In this document: piece by piece, positions 9,231-18,575 of the stretch
Numbering within the stretch: position 1 is the first letter of the stretch
Layout of the letters: every line of letters begins with the position of its first letter
Source: Ruegeria sp. HKCCSA071
GTDB lineage: Bacteria; Pseudomonadota; Alphaproteobacteria; Rhodobacterales; Rhodobacteraceae
Assembly (NCBI RefSeq): GCF_017872555.1
Contig: NZ_JAEDOX010000009.1
Location: forward strand, 1 to 64,000
Length of the DNA stretch: 64,000 nt
Direction: 5' to 3'
Notes under the pieces: model-generated
What the model saw: only the letters and a program-made list of their open reading frames with translations
Database searches by the model: none
What the model was told of the DNA's origin: nothing
Position numbers and translations under genes: made by a program

Positions 9231-9362
9231 TTAATCGGCGCAGAGACCCCGCCACTCGGCAAGTGCGGCGGCCCGGTTCGACTTGAAGTTTGGTCTGGAG
9301 GAAAGCGTGCGCTCCGAATTGAACAGGTTATAGATTGAGGCATGGACGGCGACGAGCGGGGC
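9231..9362 (-). pseudogene. C-terminal transposase tail (IS6-like), no start
   Basis: Directly after the TGA of orfA the same frame reads APLVAVHASIYNLFNSERTL and continues to LAEWRGLCAD before a TAA at 9231-9233. This pattern (YN-FN-ER-L-SR, then AAALAEWR) is the kind of C-terminus seen in IS6-type DDE transposases, not IS3 orfB. Only about 43 codons remain, with no catalytic residues. The junction with orfA is therefore probably a recombination or deletion scar. Confidence 0.45.
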
Positions 9363-9641
9363 TCAAAAGTTTCCCTTTGTGGCTTCCGTCAGGATCAGCT
9401 TGTCCAAAGTCAGATCAGACACCGCGCGTCTCAGCCGCTCGTTCTCTTTCTGAAGCCGTTTCAGTTCCTTCAATTGATCAACACCCATTCCACCGTACTT
9501 CTTCCGCCAGCGGTAATAGGTTTGCTCAACAACTCCGATCTGTCTGATCGCATCAAGACGGGACATGCCTTGCCCCATCAGAACTTCAACCTGCCGTAAC
9601 TTCCAGACAATCTCTTCGGGCTTCGGTCTCTTGTTTGCCAT
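9363..9641 (-). CDS. IS3-family transposase OrfA
   Basis: The 92-residue product (MANKRPKPEEIVWKLRQVEV...) is a typical IS3-family OrfA. It has a helix-turn-helix (about 10-50, with RQIGVVEQTYYRWRKKYGG) followed by a leucine-zipper-like coiled coil (LKELKRLQKENERLRRAVSD) and the common end ATKGNF. An ATG with a good upstream GGAGGACGACG sequence starts it. OrfA alone binds DNA but cannot transpose, and the partner OrfB is absent here. Confidence 0.85.
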   Translation of the reverse strand: MANKRPKPEEIVWKLRQVEVLMGQGMSRLDAIRQIGVVEQTYYRWRKKYGGMGVDQLKELKRLQKENERLRRAVSDLTLDKLILTEATKGNF

Positions 9642-9683
9642 TCGTCGTCCTCCGTTTCCTAAACATAATGGTGGACCAGTTCA

Positions 9684-10070
9684 GTTGGGGAGGCTCAACT
9701 GGATGGACAGTTTCTCTCGAAGCGGATCAAACTCTGGCCATTAAGTTCGAGAACAACTGACGTGCGATTCATAAAGAAATCGCAATTTCTGCCAAGATAC
9801 AACGCCGGCTGCTAAGCCTTAGCGTACGCGTCACAGTTCTTGATCATTCCAATAATCTGTCCGTCGGAAAACTTCCGTTTCAACCTCCATCCGTTGCTTG
9901 GGTGGACCACCAACTCCTCAAGAACTTGATTTCTGGTCGAACAATGGAGGAGACACTACAACACCAAACGCCCCCACAGTGCTCTGGGCTATCGCCCGCC
10001 AGCGCCCGAAACCATCATCTCAATGGAATACAGGCCGACGATGCACTAACAATCAATTTGGACCAGTCAG
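9684..10070. other. Intergenic scar without recognisable gene
   Basis: Between the insertion-sequence end and the peroxidase fragment I see no convincing reading frame. A TTTGGACCAGTCAG sequence at about 10058-10070 resembles the insertion-sequence end GGTGGACCAGTTCAG at about 9674. It is in the same orientation, so it is not its inverted partner. It lies exactly where the peroxidase homology begins. Confidence 0.4.
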
Positions 10071-10490
10071 ATGAGGCTGCTCACCATGTTCTCTGCGGCG
10101 GGCACTGAAAAGCCACTTGGGATTTACCGAGCATTCCCGGTGTTTTGGGACGGCAATCCCTATCTGGATAAATACGATCTGGTTCTTGATGAGCGTCCCG
10201 GCAGGTTTCGCGTGCCCTCCCTGCGCAATGTCGCGCTGACCGCGCCCTATTTCCACAATGGCTCGGTAAGCGATCTGGAAGAGGCGATCAGAGTTATGGC
10301 CGTATCTCAGTTGGGACGCACCCTGAGCGATGACCCTTTGGCAGACATTCGCATTGTAGCCGCGAGCGTTGAAGGCACGATTCCAGGGCGGAATACTGAC
10401 ATGTTCACCAATCGAGCGGTAAGCCGACAAGAGGTGTCTGACATTGCCGAATTCCTGCGGTCACTCACGGCGGCCACGCTTCCCGATTAG
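10071..10490 (+). pseudogene. 3' fragment of a di-haem cytochrome c peroxidase/MauG-family gene
   Basis: The readable frame contains the C-terminal signature of this family: GRFRVPSLRNVALTAPYFHN, then GSVSDLEEAIRVMAVSQLG, and the closing EVSDIAEFLRSLTA. Complete family members are over 300 residues and carry two CxxCH haem sites with a signal peptide. Here only about 135 residues remain, with no CxxCH and no signal peptide, so the product cannot bind haem. The break coincides with the insertion-sequence scar. I treat it as a dead gene end; the exact 5' limit of homology is uncertain. Confidence 0.7.
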
Positions 10491-10601
10491 GTCTTTTGCG
10501 TGAAGAAGACCCCTGAAGAGGTGTTAGATCAATCAATCGACTTTGCCGGTTTCGATTGTAGGGGTCGCGATGCCCACCGCTCAGGGTAAACGACAAGAAG
10601 G

Positions 10602-11153
10602 CTACATCCGTGGAGTACGCTCCGAGACGATATTCTCGATCGCATCGGCAAGGTGGACGTCAGCAATCGCAAGATCACCGCGTTCAACGCGTAGCCTGTG
10701 CGCTTCGGCCAGAACGTCACCGTGAGTCGCACCTTCAGGTGGCTCAAAGCGGTAACTCGCAAGTTCGATCCTCAATCCCAAGGGGTCGTGGAAATAGATC
10801 GAGTTCATGAATCCCCGATCTTTGATTGGTGTATGCTTGATACCCCTCTCGTCGAGCCGTTCCTCGACCTGCATGAGAACTGAACGGGACACCGCGAAGG
10901 CCAGATGATGAACCGCGCCAACCTGATCCCTGAGCAAACTGCCGGACGGTTTCCGATCTTCATTGGTGAACACCGTGATCGTCTGACCGTTACCCGCGGC
11001 AAAGTACAGGTGACCCTGTGAATGATCGTCCAGGTTGGGTTGATCGAAGATAAGCGAAAACCCGAGAAGACCCTCCCAGAAGTCTATTGACGTTTGCCGG
11101 TCTGCACCAGTCAGGGTGATGTGGTGAATGCCCTGTGCCTGCAACTTGCGCAT
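10602..11153 (-). CDS. VOC/glyoxalase-fold protein (dioxygenase-like)
   Basis: The ATG at 11153 is preceded by GGGAGGGAA and gives 183 residues. The N-terminal half begins with the VOC pattern QGIHHITLTGADRQTSIDFW and the second half has GAVHHLAFAV, ending in the metal-site region SIYFHDPLGLRIELASY. The positions of two His and one Glu (HHITL, HHLAF, IEL) fit the metal-binding set of ring-cleaving dioxygenase-like VOC proteins. The substrate is not deducible. It lies 41 bases after the CreC-like kinase gene on the same strand and could be its last operon member. Confidence 0.75.
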   Translation of the reverse strand: MRKLQAQGIHHITLTGADRQTSIDFWEGLLGFSLIFDQPNLDDHSQGHLYFAAGNGQTITVFTNEDRKPSGSLLRDQVGAVHHLAFAVSRSVLMQVEERLDERGIKHTPIKDRGFMNSIYFHDPLGLRIELASYRFEPPEGATHGDVLAEAHRLRVERGDLAIADVHLADAIENIVSERTPRM

Positions 11154-11194
11154 GTTGAGTTCCCTCCCGTTTATTAAGTTTGCATCTCGCCCAG

Positions 11195-12727
11195 CTAGTT
11201 GAAGGTGAGAAGAAAACAAGCGCCTTGATTGCTTGGTACAACACTGAGTTGCCCACCGATTGCTTCCATGGTCGCTTTGACAATATTCAGGCCCATACCC
11301 GTGCCACCGGCCTCTCTTTTTGTTGTAAAGAAGGGCTGCAAAATCTTGTCCTTGTTCCCTTCACTGATACCGGGGCCATTATCCGCAATTCTTAGACAGA
11401 CGACACCGTCGTTTTGATAGGCTGTCAGCACGGCATTCTGCGCGCCGTGTTGCTGAGCGTTCTCGAGCATATGTGTCAATATGATGTGCAGGGTGGGTGC
11501 CGCGACGGGCAAGGGCAGGTGATCGTTCTCAGTCTTGATCGCAAGCGCGGGGAAAGTCTGGACGACCTGTTCAGTGATGTCGTTCAGACAGCATGTACCG
11601 TTAATGGCGCTCTGATCGGCCAGACTGAAGGCGCGCATGTTGGCCAGCAGATCCTCCATCCGCTTTCCGCCCTTTTCTACAGTGTCCAGCAGGCGGTGTT
11701 TCTGCGCTGGTGACAAATCATCGTCGCGCAGCAGCTCTGCCGCGCCTTTCAAGGCGGTGAGGGGTGACTTCAGCTCGTGGGTGACATGGGCGGTGTACGT
11801 TTTCAATCCGTCCTGCTTGTCCTGCAAGCGTTCCGTCAGCGATTGAAAACTCTGGCTCAGATCCGCAATTTCCCGCGTGCCAAGCTGGTCTGGTGGTTCC
11901 CATGCCTGACCACCGTGGCCCGCCATCTGGCTGCGCTGGATCAACAGGTGGATCGGCCGGGTGATGAACCGCCAGAACACGTACCCGATTAGCGCCGTGG
12001 ACAAAGCAACAAATGCCGCGGCTTTGGCAAGGTTGAAACGTTCGCCGTACAGAAAGCGGAAAATATGGTTCGGGGTACGGCTCAGGTAAACCGCCCCGAT
12101 AAGGGTCTGATCCACGAACACTGGCATCGCCACGAAAACGCGCACGCGGGCACCGCGGCTGAGGGTATAAAGTGCAGGCGTTGCATCCTCGCGCACGCGG
12201 GTGCGCGCGACCGAGACGGTTTTCCCTGAAAGGGCCTCGCGAACCTCGTCAACATGACCCAGCTTTTGGCCGATTTCCGCAGTACCGGCAAACACGTTCC
12301 CATCGAGGTCCAGCATCCGGTAACCCGCAAGGGTTTGCGCCTGTGCGGCGTTGGCGATGCGGCTTAGCGGGGCGGCGATGGCCTGATAAACCGAACTGGG
12401 TCCGACGGTTGCCGGTCGCGCGTCCGGGCGCGGCGGCAGAACCGTTTCGCGATTGACCGACAGCGATGGGAACACCGCGTGCTCGGTTGAGATTGCACTC
12501 GGGCGGGGCGGCTTGATCCCGGCTGCATCTGCATAAAGCTCGGCATACGCCGCTGACATGACCGCAGCCTGTGTCAGCAGGCTTTCTTCGGTCTGTTGCA
12601 CCAGTTGACTGTCGTAAAAACGGAACAGGATCAGCCCGGTAAAGGGCAGGCACAGGACAATGCCCAGCACCAGCAGAACGATGGTCCACAATCTGGGGCG
12701 CCATTTGCGGTTCAGCCGGGCGTGCAT
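11195..12727 (-). CDS. CreC-like sensor histidine kinase
   Basis: The 510-residue protein has a membrane helix at about 14-36, a periplasmic sensor of about 195 residues, a second helix at 233-253, a HAMP linker (to about 305), HisKA with His317 in HVTHELKSPLTALKGA, and HATPase motifs (MLENAQQHG, DNGPGISEG, GGTGMGLNIV). Length and layout resemble CreC-type kinases. Its ATG overlaps the end of the OmpR-type regulator gene by 16 bases, which supports translational coupling and cognate pairing. The signal is unknown. Confidence 0.85.
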   Translation of the reverse strand: MHARLNRKWRPRLWTIVLLVLGIVLCLPFTGLILFRFYDSQLVQQTEESLLTQAAVMSAAYAELYADAAGIKPPRPSAISTEHAVFPSLSVNRETVLPPRPDARPATVGPSSVYQAIAAPLSRIANAAQAQTLAGYRMLDLDGNVFAGTAEIGQKLGHVDEVREALSGKTVSVARTRVREDATPALYTLSRGARVRVFVAMPVFVDQTLIGAVYLSRTPNHIFRFLYGERFNLAKAAAFVALSTALIGYVFWRFITRPIHLLIQRSQMAGHGGQAWEPPDQLGTREIADLSQSFQSLTERLQDKQDGLKTYTAHVTHELKSPLTALKGAAELLRDDDLSPAQKHRLLDTVEKGGKRMEDLLANMRAFSLADQSAINGTCCLNDITEQVVQTFPALAIKTENDHLPLPVAAPTLHIILTHMLENAQQHGAQNAVLTAYQNDGVVCLRIADNGPGISEGNKDKILQPFFTTKREAGGTGMGLNIVKATMEAIGGQLSVVPSNQGACFLLTFN

Positions 12728-13404
12728 GCACCCATCCTGAGGCCGACACCGTGAATGGTCACGATCCCTTCGGCACAGCCGGCCTGGGCCAGCTTGGCAC
12801 GGACGTTGCGTATATGGCTGTCAATGGTGCGGTCCGAGACGTGGATGTTGTAGCCGTAAAGCGCATCGATCAGCTGCGCCCTTGACAGAACACGGTCGGG
12901 ACGGGCCATCAGAGTTGCCAGCAGCCGAAATTCCGAACCGGTCAGCGTCACGGGCGTTGAAGCGAACCTGCACAGGTGACGCTCTGCATCCAGGTGCAGG
13001 CTGCCTTGCGACAACACCGGATCGGGCTGGGCAGGTGTCGGAGCGCTGCGTTTCAGAATGGCCTTGATCCGGGCCACCAATTCGCGTGGGGAAAAGGGTT
13101 TCGTCAGATAATCATCGGCGCCCAGCTCCAGCCCGACGATACGGTCGACCTCGTCATCGCGGGCGGTCAGGAACAGGATCGGCACGTCCGAGGATTTGCG
13201 GATTTCCCTGCATACTTCCAGACCATCCTTTTCGGGCAGTCCGATATCCAGCACGATCAGATCGGGGCTTTCCTGGCGGTTTGTATCAAGCGCGGTCAGG
13301 CCGTCGCTGGCCAGAAGTGGCGCATAGCCTGCCTTTTCAATCGCGAACCTTGTTACCTCAAGGATATCCGGATCATCGTCGACAACAAGAATGCGTGCAG
13401 GCAT
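12712..13404 (-). CDS. CreB-like OmpR-family response regulator
   Basis: I chose the ATG at 13404 (MPARILVVDDD) with AAGGA ten bases upstream; the frame is open further upstream but into non-family sequence. The 230-residue product has a receiver (acidic DD near 9-11, phosphoacceptor Asp53 in IVLDIGLPEKDG, Lys102 in LTKPFSPREL). A winged helix follows with LTGSEFRLLATLMARP and the recognition-helix region SDRTIDSHIRNVRAKL. It lies between the DUF4173 gene (13-base gap) and the kinase gene (16-base overlap), so the three genes form one operon. Confidence 0.87.
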   Translation of the reverse strand: MPARILVVDDDPDILEVTRFAIEKAGYAPLLASDGLTALDTNRQESPDLIVLDIGLPEKDGLEVCREIRKSSDVPILFLTARDDEVDRIVGLELGADDYLTKPFSPRELVARIKAILKRSAPTPAQPDPVLSQGSLHLDAERHLCRFASTPVTLTGSEFRLLATLMARPDRVLSRAQLIDALYGYNIHVSDRTIDSHIRNVRAKLAQAGCAEGIVTIHGVGLRMGACTPG

Positions 13405-13417
13405 CAAATGGGGTCCT

Positions 13418-14944
13418 TCAACTCTGCTGCCGATAATAGGCTTGTATCCGCCATCTCCGAAAGCCCCATTCGCGCCAGTTGGTGATTGCATCCTTTTTCA
13501 GATCATATCGCATCCACGCGTCACAGACTTGCTGTCCGGTTCTGGTTTCATGATCACGGATTGCTGGGTAAGCATCAGCACCAAGGCTGCATATGTAACC
13601 AGTGTCCTGTTGCATCAGAGCGCTGCCGTGGCTCAGATTATAGCTGGCAATGACTGATGCGAAATTCACAAAGTTGCAAGTATACAAGACTACCAGAAGC
13701 GCTGCAAAACAACGCCGCAGAAGCCAGATTGTATCGAAGCCGCGATGGATTTGCACCACGGTCAGCAGCAATCCGGTGAGAACCAGTGCCATCCAGATAA
13801 AGGCGGCCACCCGCAAATAGGTTAGCGCATAGGCGTCGACGTAATGATGCAGCCTGATAGCAGCTGTCATCACCAGGAACACGTTCTGCGCCAACCACGT
13901 GTAGATCAGAATGCGCAACGTCCGGTCCGCACCGATCATGCTGTGAGTGACCAGAGTGAATACGCCCGCCAACAGGGCCGTAACCACCAGCGGATAAGCG
14001 CCCCGATGGGCATAAGCGGCATAGCTCATCCCTTGAGGCAGGGATACACCCCCGGTCAGGATACCAAGGTCCATCACGGTTTGTACAAGGAACATCAGGT
14101 TGAACAGTAACAGCGAATTGCGCACCGAGATTGGATTGATCAGAAATGCGGCCCGGCTTGGGCCTGTCTTTGGCATGGTGGCGGGGCGGGCAATGCCGCC
14201 CAGCCATAGTTCGCTGAGGTTTAGGAACGGCCACAGCAGCGAGGCCATCACGCTCCAGAACAGAAGTCGCAGCCAGAAGTACCCTTCGAACAGGAGACTT
14301 GGGTCCAGCTCGGCCAGAAGGTCTTCCAGCACCGGATTGGCGGCGGCCAGCAACGCAAGGAAGACCGCACCCAATAGCAGGGGCAAGGCCAGCGATGCTG
14401 CGTGGCGGCGGCTGTCGGACCCAAGATCGGCGGCCACCGCGGTGCGACATGTGTCGCGCAGCAAAAGCGTCGCACCGATGGAAGGCAGTCGCAGGGCGGT
14501 TCGCAGCAGCAGACGTTCGTTTACAGCCTGACCGAATAGCGCCCAGGTGGCCAGACTGACTAAACCTGCGAGGCTGAACAATAATGATAGAAGCTGCAAA
14601 TCGATGGCCACCGGCAGGTTGGTGATCAAGGCAAATGCGGCGGCTATTGACCACTCCTTTGCAGTCGCACGCCGGGGTTTCATCGCCATGATCGCGGCGG
14701 ACAAGACCAGCGCGAAGACTGAGACAGAAATGCCTAGCGGCTGTTCCCAAAACAACCAATCAGCAAGCGCCACCAGCGATGCAAGAAGCGGGATTGCATG
14801 GCGCATTTTCAGAGTAGACATCAGAGAACCACTCTGCTGTCGTCTGTTGCCTCTCCATCGGGGGACTTCGTCCATCTTTCCCAGCCACCACGCGTCCAGC
14901 ACGATGCTGTCCGGCACGCCGCGAATTGTCAGTTCCTGCCTCAT
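13418..14944 (-). CDS. DUF4173 (DUF4153-like) multi-pass membrane protein
   Basis: I chose the ATG at 14944 because AGGAG lies 7 bases upstream. This gives about 508 residues, with a soluble N-terminal stretch of about 45 residues before the first helix; a later ATG (14821) lacks a binding site. The remainder is about ten or more hydrophobic helices. The middle has the family-type FWLRLLFWSVMASLLWPFL and the stretch ending SLLLFNLMFLVQTVMDLGIL. The C-terminus is a soluble tail with Cys and Tyr-rich segments. The family has no assigned function. Being first in an operon with a CreBC-like system, it may supply or relay the envelope signal. Confidence 0.75.
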   Translation of the reverse strand: MRQELTIRGVPDSIVLDAWWLGKMDEVPRWRGNRRQQSGSLMSTLKMRHAIPLLASLVALADWLFWEQPLGISVSVFALVLSAAIMAMKPRRATAKEWSIAAAFALITNLPVAIDLQLLSLLFSLAGLVSLATWALFGQAVNERLLLRTALRLPSIGATLLLRDTCRTAVAADLGSDSRRHAASLALPLLLGAVFLALLAAANPVLEDLLAELDPSLLFEGYFWLRLLFWSVMASLLWPFLNLSELWLGGIARPATMPKTGPSRAAFLINPISVRNSLLLFNLMFLVQTVMDLGILTGGVSLPQGMSYAAYAHRGAYPLVVTALLAGVFTLVTHSMIGADRTLRILIYTWLAQNVFLVMTAAIRLHHYVDAYALTYLRVAAFIWMALVLTGLLLTVVQIHRGFDTIWLLRRCFAALLVVLYTCNFVNFASVIASYNLSHGSALMQQDTGYICSLGADAYPAIRDHETRTGQQVCDAWMRYDLKKDAITNWREWGFRRWRIQAYYRQQS

Positions 14945-15224
14945 GTCCCGTCTCCTGCTTACAGGTTTCCTTTCCCGGCAGATTGCCTGCGGCGCTTGCA
15001 TCTTTGGCGCGACGTATCCGCAGCCTTCATAGGGTTTTCGTGCAGAAAATGTGCAGAGGCGGTGAAAGGCTTTACACACCACGGGTTCCGAGCTGCAACT
15101 CGCGCCGCGCAGTAAAAGCGACGCGTCCAGACATTGAACTGCAAGCAATAGCGCAGTGTGACATAGTTGAACCTTCCCCTGAGAAGCGGTTCGCCGTTAT
15201 GGCTGGGGAAACGGAGGATCGAAC

Positions 15225-16751
15225 ATGGCTAACCCTCTCTATGATGATCTGTTTGGCATTCACGCCGACAAAGATACGGCTTTCCTGCACCTGACAGACG
15301 GGACGACCATCACCTATCGAAACTTTCTGAGCACAGCCGCCCGGATCGCCCATGTGGCCACGCAACTGGGCCTAAAACCCGGGGACCGGGTTGCGGCTCA
15401 GGTCGATAAATCGCCTGAGGCGCTGGCGCTATACGCGGCATGCGCGCAGGCGGGCCTGGTTTTCCTGCCGCTGAACACCGCCTATACCGTGGACGAACTG
15501 ACGTATTTCATCGAAAACAGCGGCGCGTCACTTGTTGTCTGCGACGGCCGAAGCAAAGACCAACTGACCCCGATTGCCGCGCGTTTTGGGGGCAGGGTGG
15601 AAACGCTGAATGCGGATGGCTCGGGCTCGCTGATGGATCTGGCGGTTGCAATGCCAGACAGCTTTGCGACCGTGGATCGGGATGGTGAGGATCTGGCGGC
15701 GTTTCTTTACACGTCGGGCACCACCGGACGTTCAAAGGGCGCGATGCTGACCCAGAACAACCTGTTGTCCAATGCGCGGACACTGGTCAAAGAGTGGCGG
15801 TTCACGTCGGAAGACGTTCTGTTGCACGCGCTTCCGATCTTTCATACGCATGGGCTGTTTGTGGCCACCAATATCATTTTGGCTGTCGGCGGAAGCATGA
15901 TCTGGCTGCCAAAATTCGACCCTGATCAGATCATTGACAGGATGCCCGACGCCACGTCGATGATGGGCGTGCCGACCTTCTACACGCGCCTGTTGGCAGA
16001 CGCGCGTTTTACCAGCGAGCTGACCAAACATATGCGCTTGTTCGTATCGGGTTCGGCCCCATTGCTGGCGGATACCCATGCACAATTTCAAGAGCGTACC
16101 GGGCATCGTATCCTAGAACGCTATGGCATGACTGAAACCAATATGAACACCTCGAACCCCTATGACGGCGAACGTCGCGCGGGCACGGTCGGGTTTCCTT
16201 TGCCGGGGGTCGAACTGAAGATATGCGATGCAGATGGTAACCCTTTGCCGCAGGGTGAAATCGGCGAGATCGAAGTGCGTGGCCCGAACGTATTCAAGGG
16301 ATATTGGCAGATGCCGGAAAAGACGGCTGCCGAGCTGCGCGAAAACGGGTTCTTTATCACCGGTGATCTTGGGCGTATCGACGAAGATGGGTATGTCCAT
16401 ATCGTCGGGCGCAACAAGGACCTGATCATCTCGGGTGGCTATAATATCTACCCCAAGGAAATTGAACTGGTTCTGGACAGCCACCCCGGTGTTCTGGAGA
16501 GCGCAGTGATCGGCGTGCCGCATCCCGACTTCGGTGAAACCGTGCTGGGCCTGATTGTAGCGGAACCCGGGCAGTCTCCGGATCTCGACGCGGTCATGGT
16601 TGCAGTGCGCGACAGCCTGGCGCGGTTCAAACATCCCCGCACGCTTGTTCAACTGGATGAATTGCCCCGCAATACAATGGGAAAAGTCCAAAAGAACATC
16701 TTGCGTGACCAGTTTAGGGACATGTTCAAAGCCGGGTCACAAGGCACATAA
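15225..16751 (+). CDS. matB: Malonate-CoA ligase (malonyl-CoA synthetase)
   Basis: The 508-residue acyl-CoA synthetase starts behind GGAGG. It carries the AMP-binding P-loop YTSGTTGRSKGAML, the adenylate-binding ERYGMTETNMN segment, the GDLGRIDEDGYVHIVGR hinge and the C-terminal catalytic Lys in NTMGKVQKN. The N-terminus (ANPLYDDLFGIH) and overall sequence match MatB, which makes malonyl-CoA from malonate, ATP and CoA. Malonate decarboxylase or dicarboxylate carrier genes are not adjacent. It is divergent from the DUF4173 gene across a 280-base gap and is followed after 65 bases by a halogenase-family gene. Confidence 0.88.
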   Translation: MANPLYDDLFGIHADKDTAFLHLTDGTTITYRNFLSTAARIAHVATQLGLKPGDRVAAQVDKSPEALALYAACAQAGLVFLPLNTAYTVDELTYFIENSGASLVVCDGRSKDQLTPIAARFGGRVETLNADGSGSLMDLAVAMPDSFATVDRDGEDLAAFLYTSGTTGRSKGAMLTQNNLLSNARTLVKEWRFTSEDVLLHALPIFHTHGLFVATNIILAVGGSMIWLPKFDPDQIIDRMPDATSMMGVPTFYTRLLADARFTSELTKHMRLFVSGSAPLLADTHAQFQERTGHRILERYGMTETNMNTSNPYDGERRAGTVGFPLPGVELKICDADGNPLPQGEIGEIEVRGPNVFKGYWQMPEKTAAELRENGFFITGDLGRIDEDGYVHIVGRNKDLIISGGYNIYPKEIELVLDSHPGVLESAVIGVPHPDFGETVLGLIVAEPGQSPDLDAVMVAVRDSLARFKHPRTLVQLDELPRNTMGKVQKNILRDQFRDMFKAGSQGT

Positions 16752-16816
16752 TGGCAGAGCCTAGATAAGCGTCGGAAACTTGATATAGTCCTCAAAACCA
16801 ATGGGGACAGAAGAAT

Positions 16817-18502
16817 ATGAACAATCGTTTGCGCAAAATCACCATCGTAGGTGGCGGCACGGCAGGCTGGATGACCGCGTTGATCCTGGACATGGTGTTT
16901 TCACGCACTTCAGCAACAAAAGACCGACCACATATCTGCCTGATCGAAAGCCCCAATATTTCGACCGTGGGTGTGGGTGAGGCTACGGTGCCACGCATGC
17001 CGGTCACGCTCCGTCAGGCGGGCATTTCCGAACGGGATTTTTTCCGCGAGACGAACGCGTCCTTCAAACTGGGCGTGAAGTTCTGCAACTGGAACAAGGA
17101 CCCCAAAGGAAAACGCATCGATTACGTGAACCCCTTTGCCCATGGCCAGATGCTGGAAGGGTTGGACGCCGCCGAGTATTTCCTGCGCTTTGGCAATGGA
17201 GAGAGGGACTTTACACAGTCCATTTCGCCCCACGATCATCTGGGCCGTCTGTGCAAAGGCGCGCGGCAGCTGGGTCAGCCCGAGTTTGAACAGCGTTTTG
17301 GCTATGCCTATCATCTGGATGCCGTGAAGTTTGCGGGCATGCTAACCACGGTCTGCACCAAGCGCGGTGTCGAGCATATTCAGGACGAGGTACAGAAGGT
17401 TGAGCTGGATGAACAAGGCAACGTCAGCCATCTGATGCTTGAGCGCGCGGGCCGTCATGACATTGAAATGGTTATCGATTGTACCGGGTTCCGCGGCCTT
17501 ATCATCAATCAGGCGCTGGGCGAGCCGTTTTTGGATTATTCGGAATATTTGCCCAATGATCGCGCCATGGCGTTGCAGGTCGAACACCGCAATCCCAACA
17601 AGATCGAAAGCCTCACGCGGTCGACCGCGCTGGGCGCGGGGTGGACGTGGCGGGTGCCGCTCTACAATCGTGTGGGTACGGGCTATGTGTTCTCCTCGGC
17701 GCATCGAACGGATGATCAGGCGGCCGACGAATATCTTGAATGGCTGGGTGACAGCGGCAAGGGTTTGACACCGCGTGTAATCCCGATGCGCGTCGGGCGC
17801 GTGCGCAATGCCTGGGTCAAGAATTGCGTGGCAATTGGTCTGTCCGGCGGGTTTATCGAGCCGTTGGAAAGTACCGCGATCCACATGATTGATCACGCAG
17901 TGCGCTGGTTTGCAGAACACTTGCCGACGCGCGATGTCGCGCCGTCACTGCGGGCAAGATACAACCGGCAGATGGACAAGCTTTATAACGAGGTTCTTGA
18001 ATTCATCTGTCTGCACTACCGATTGGGCAACCGAAAGGATGACCCGTATTGGATCGACGCGCGGACAGAGATGAAGATACCGGATCGGCTGGCCGAGAAT
18101 CTGGAGTTGTGGCAGCACCGTCTGCCGATGGATCACGATGTGGAATTTGCCACGCTGTTCGACCATCGCGTTTATCAGACGGTTCTGTTGGGTAAACAGG
18201 TCTATGATACGGGTTACGGCACCGGCATTCGTGATCGTTTGCGGCCGTTGAAGAAAGTGATTTGGTTCCAGGGCATGAAGCGCGCAAAAGAGGACCTTGC
18301 GCAGATAATCAAAGCGATGCCGGATCATAAAACGCTGCTGCGCGATATCCGGGGTGAGCTGGAAAAACCGGTCTTTGGAATGGCGAACGTGGCGAAGCCG
18401 ACAGTTGCGATGCCGGGCACGAAGCCTGCACCTGTTTCGATCCAGAACATGCCGAATTTTGCTGAAATCCAAAGCGGCGCGAAGGATTTGCAACTGTTCT
18501 AA
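16817..18502 (+). CDS. Flavin-dependent tryptophan-halogenase-family protein
   Basis: The 561-residue protein has the FAD motif GGGTAGWMT at 12-20 and the family lysine in SFKLGVKF (Lys84, the position of the PrnA catalytic Lys79). It also has the WxWxIP-like motif as WTWRVP and the GFIEPLESTAIH segment with the catalytic glutamate. All diagnostic sites are kept, so it is probably active. Many marine bacterial members act on unknown substrates rather than free tryptophan. No flavin reductase and no peptide or polyketide synthesis genes lie next to it. The only same-strand neighbour is matB. The substrate stays open. Confidence 0.82.
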   Translation: MNNRLRKITIVGGGTAGWMTALILDMVFSRTSATKDRPHICLIESPNISTVGVGEATVPRMPVTLRQAGISERDFFRETNASFKLGVKFCNWNKDPKGKRIDYVNPFAHGQMLEGLDAAEYFLRFGNGERDFTQSISPHDHLGRLCKGARQLGQPEFEQRFGYAYHLDAVKFAGMLTTVCTKRGVEHIQDEVQKVELDEQGNVSHLMLERAGRHDIEMVIDCTGFRGLIINQALGEPFLDYSEYLPNDRAMALQVEHRNPNKIESLTRSTALGAGWTWRVPLYNRVGTGYVFSSAHRTDDQAADEYLEWLGDSGKGLTPRVIPMRVGRVRNAWVKNCVAIGLSGGFIEPLESTAIHMIDHAVRWFAEHLPTRDVAPSLRARYNRQMDKLYNEVLEFICLHYRLGNRKDDPYWIDARTEMKIPDRLAENLELWQHRLPMDHDVEFATLFDHRVYQTVLLGKQVYDTGYGTGIRDRLRPLKKVIWFQGMKRAKEDLAQIIKAMPDHKTLLRDIRGELEKPVFGMANVAKPTVAMPGTKPAPVSIQNMPNFAEIQSGAKDLQLF

Positions 18503-18575
18503 CGATTCTCTGCCCTTACGAAGGAAATTTAATAAACTGAAGGGCGAGGCATTCAGCCCCGGCCTTCAGGACGAT

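Larger units (their letters stand above)
9231..9683 (-). mobile_element. Truncated hybrid insertion-sequence remnant
   Basis: An IS3-family-like left end (TGAACTGGTCCACC on the minus strand, near 9683) and an intact orfA are followed, right after the orfA stop, by the C-terminal tail of a different transposase in the same frame. The orfB of the IS3-type element, with its DDE catalytic domain, is missing. No matching second terminal repeat in inverted orientation was found nearby, so the element looks immobile. Confidence 0.6.
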
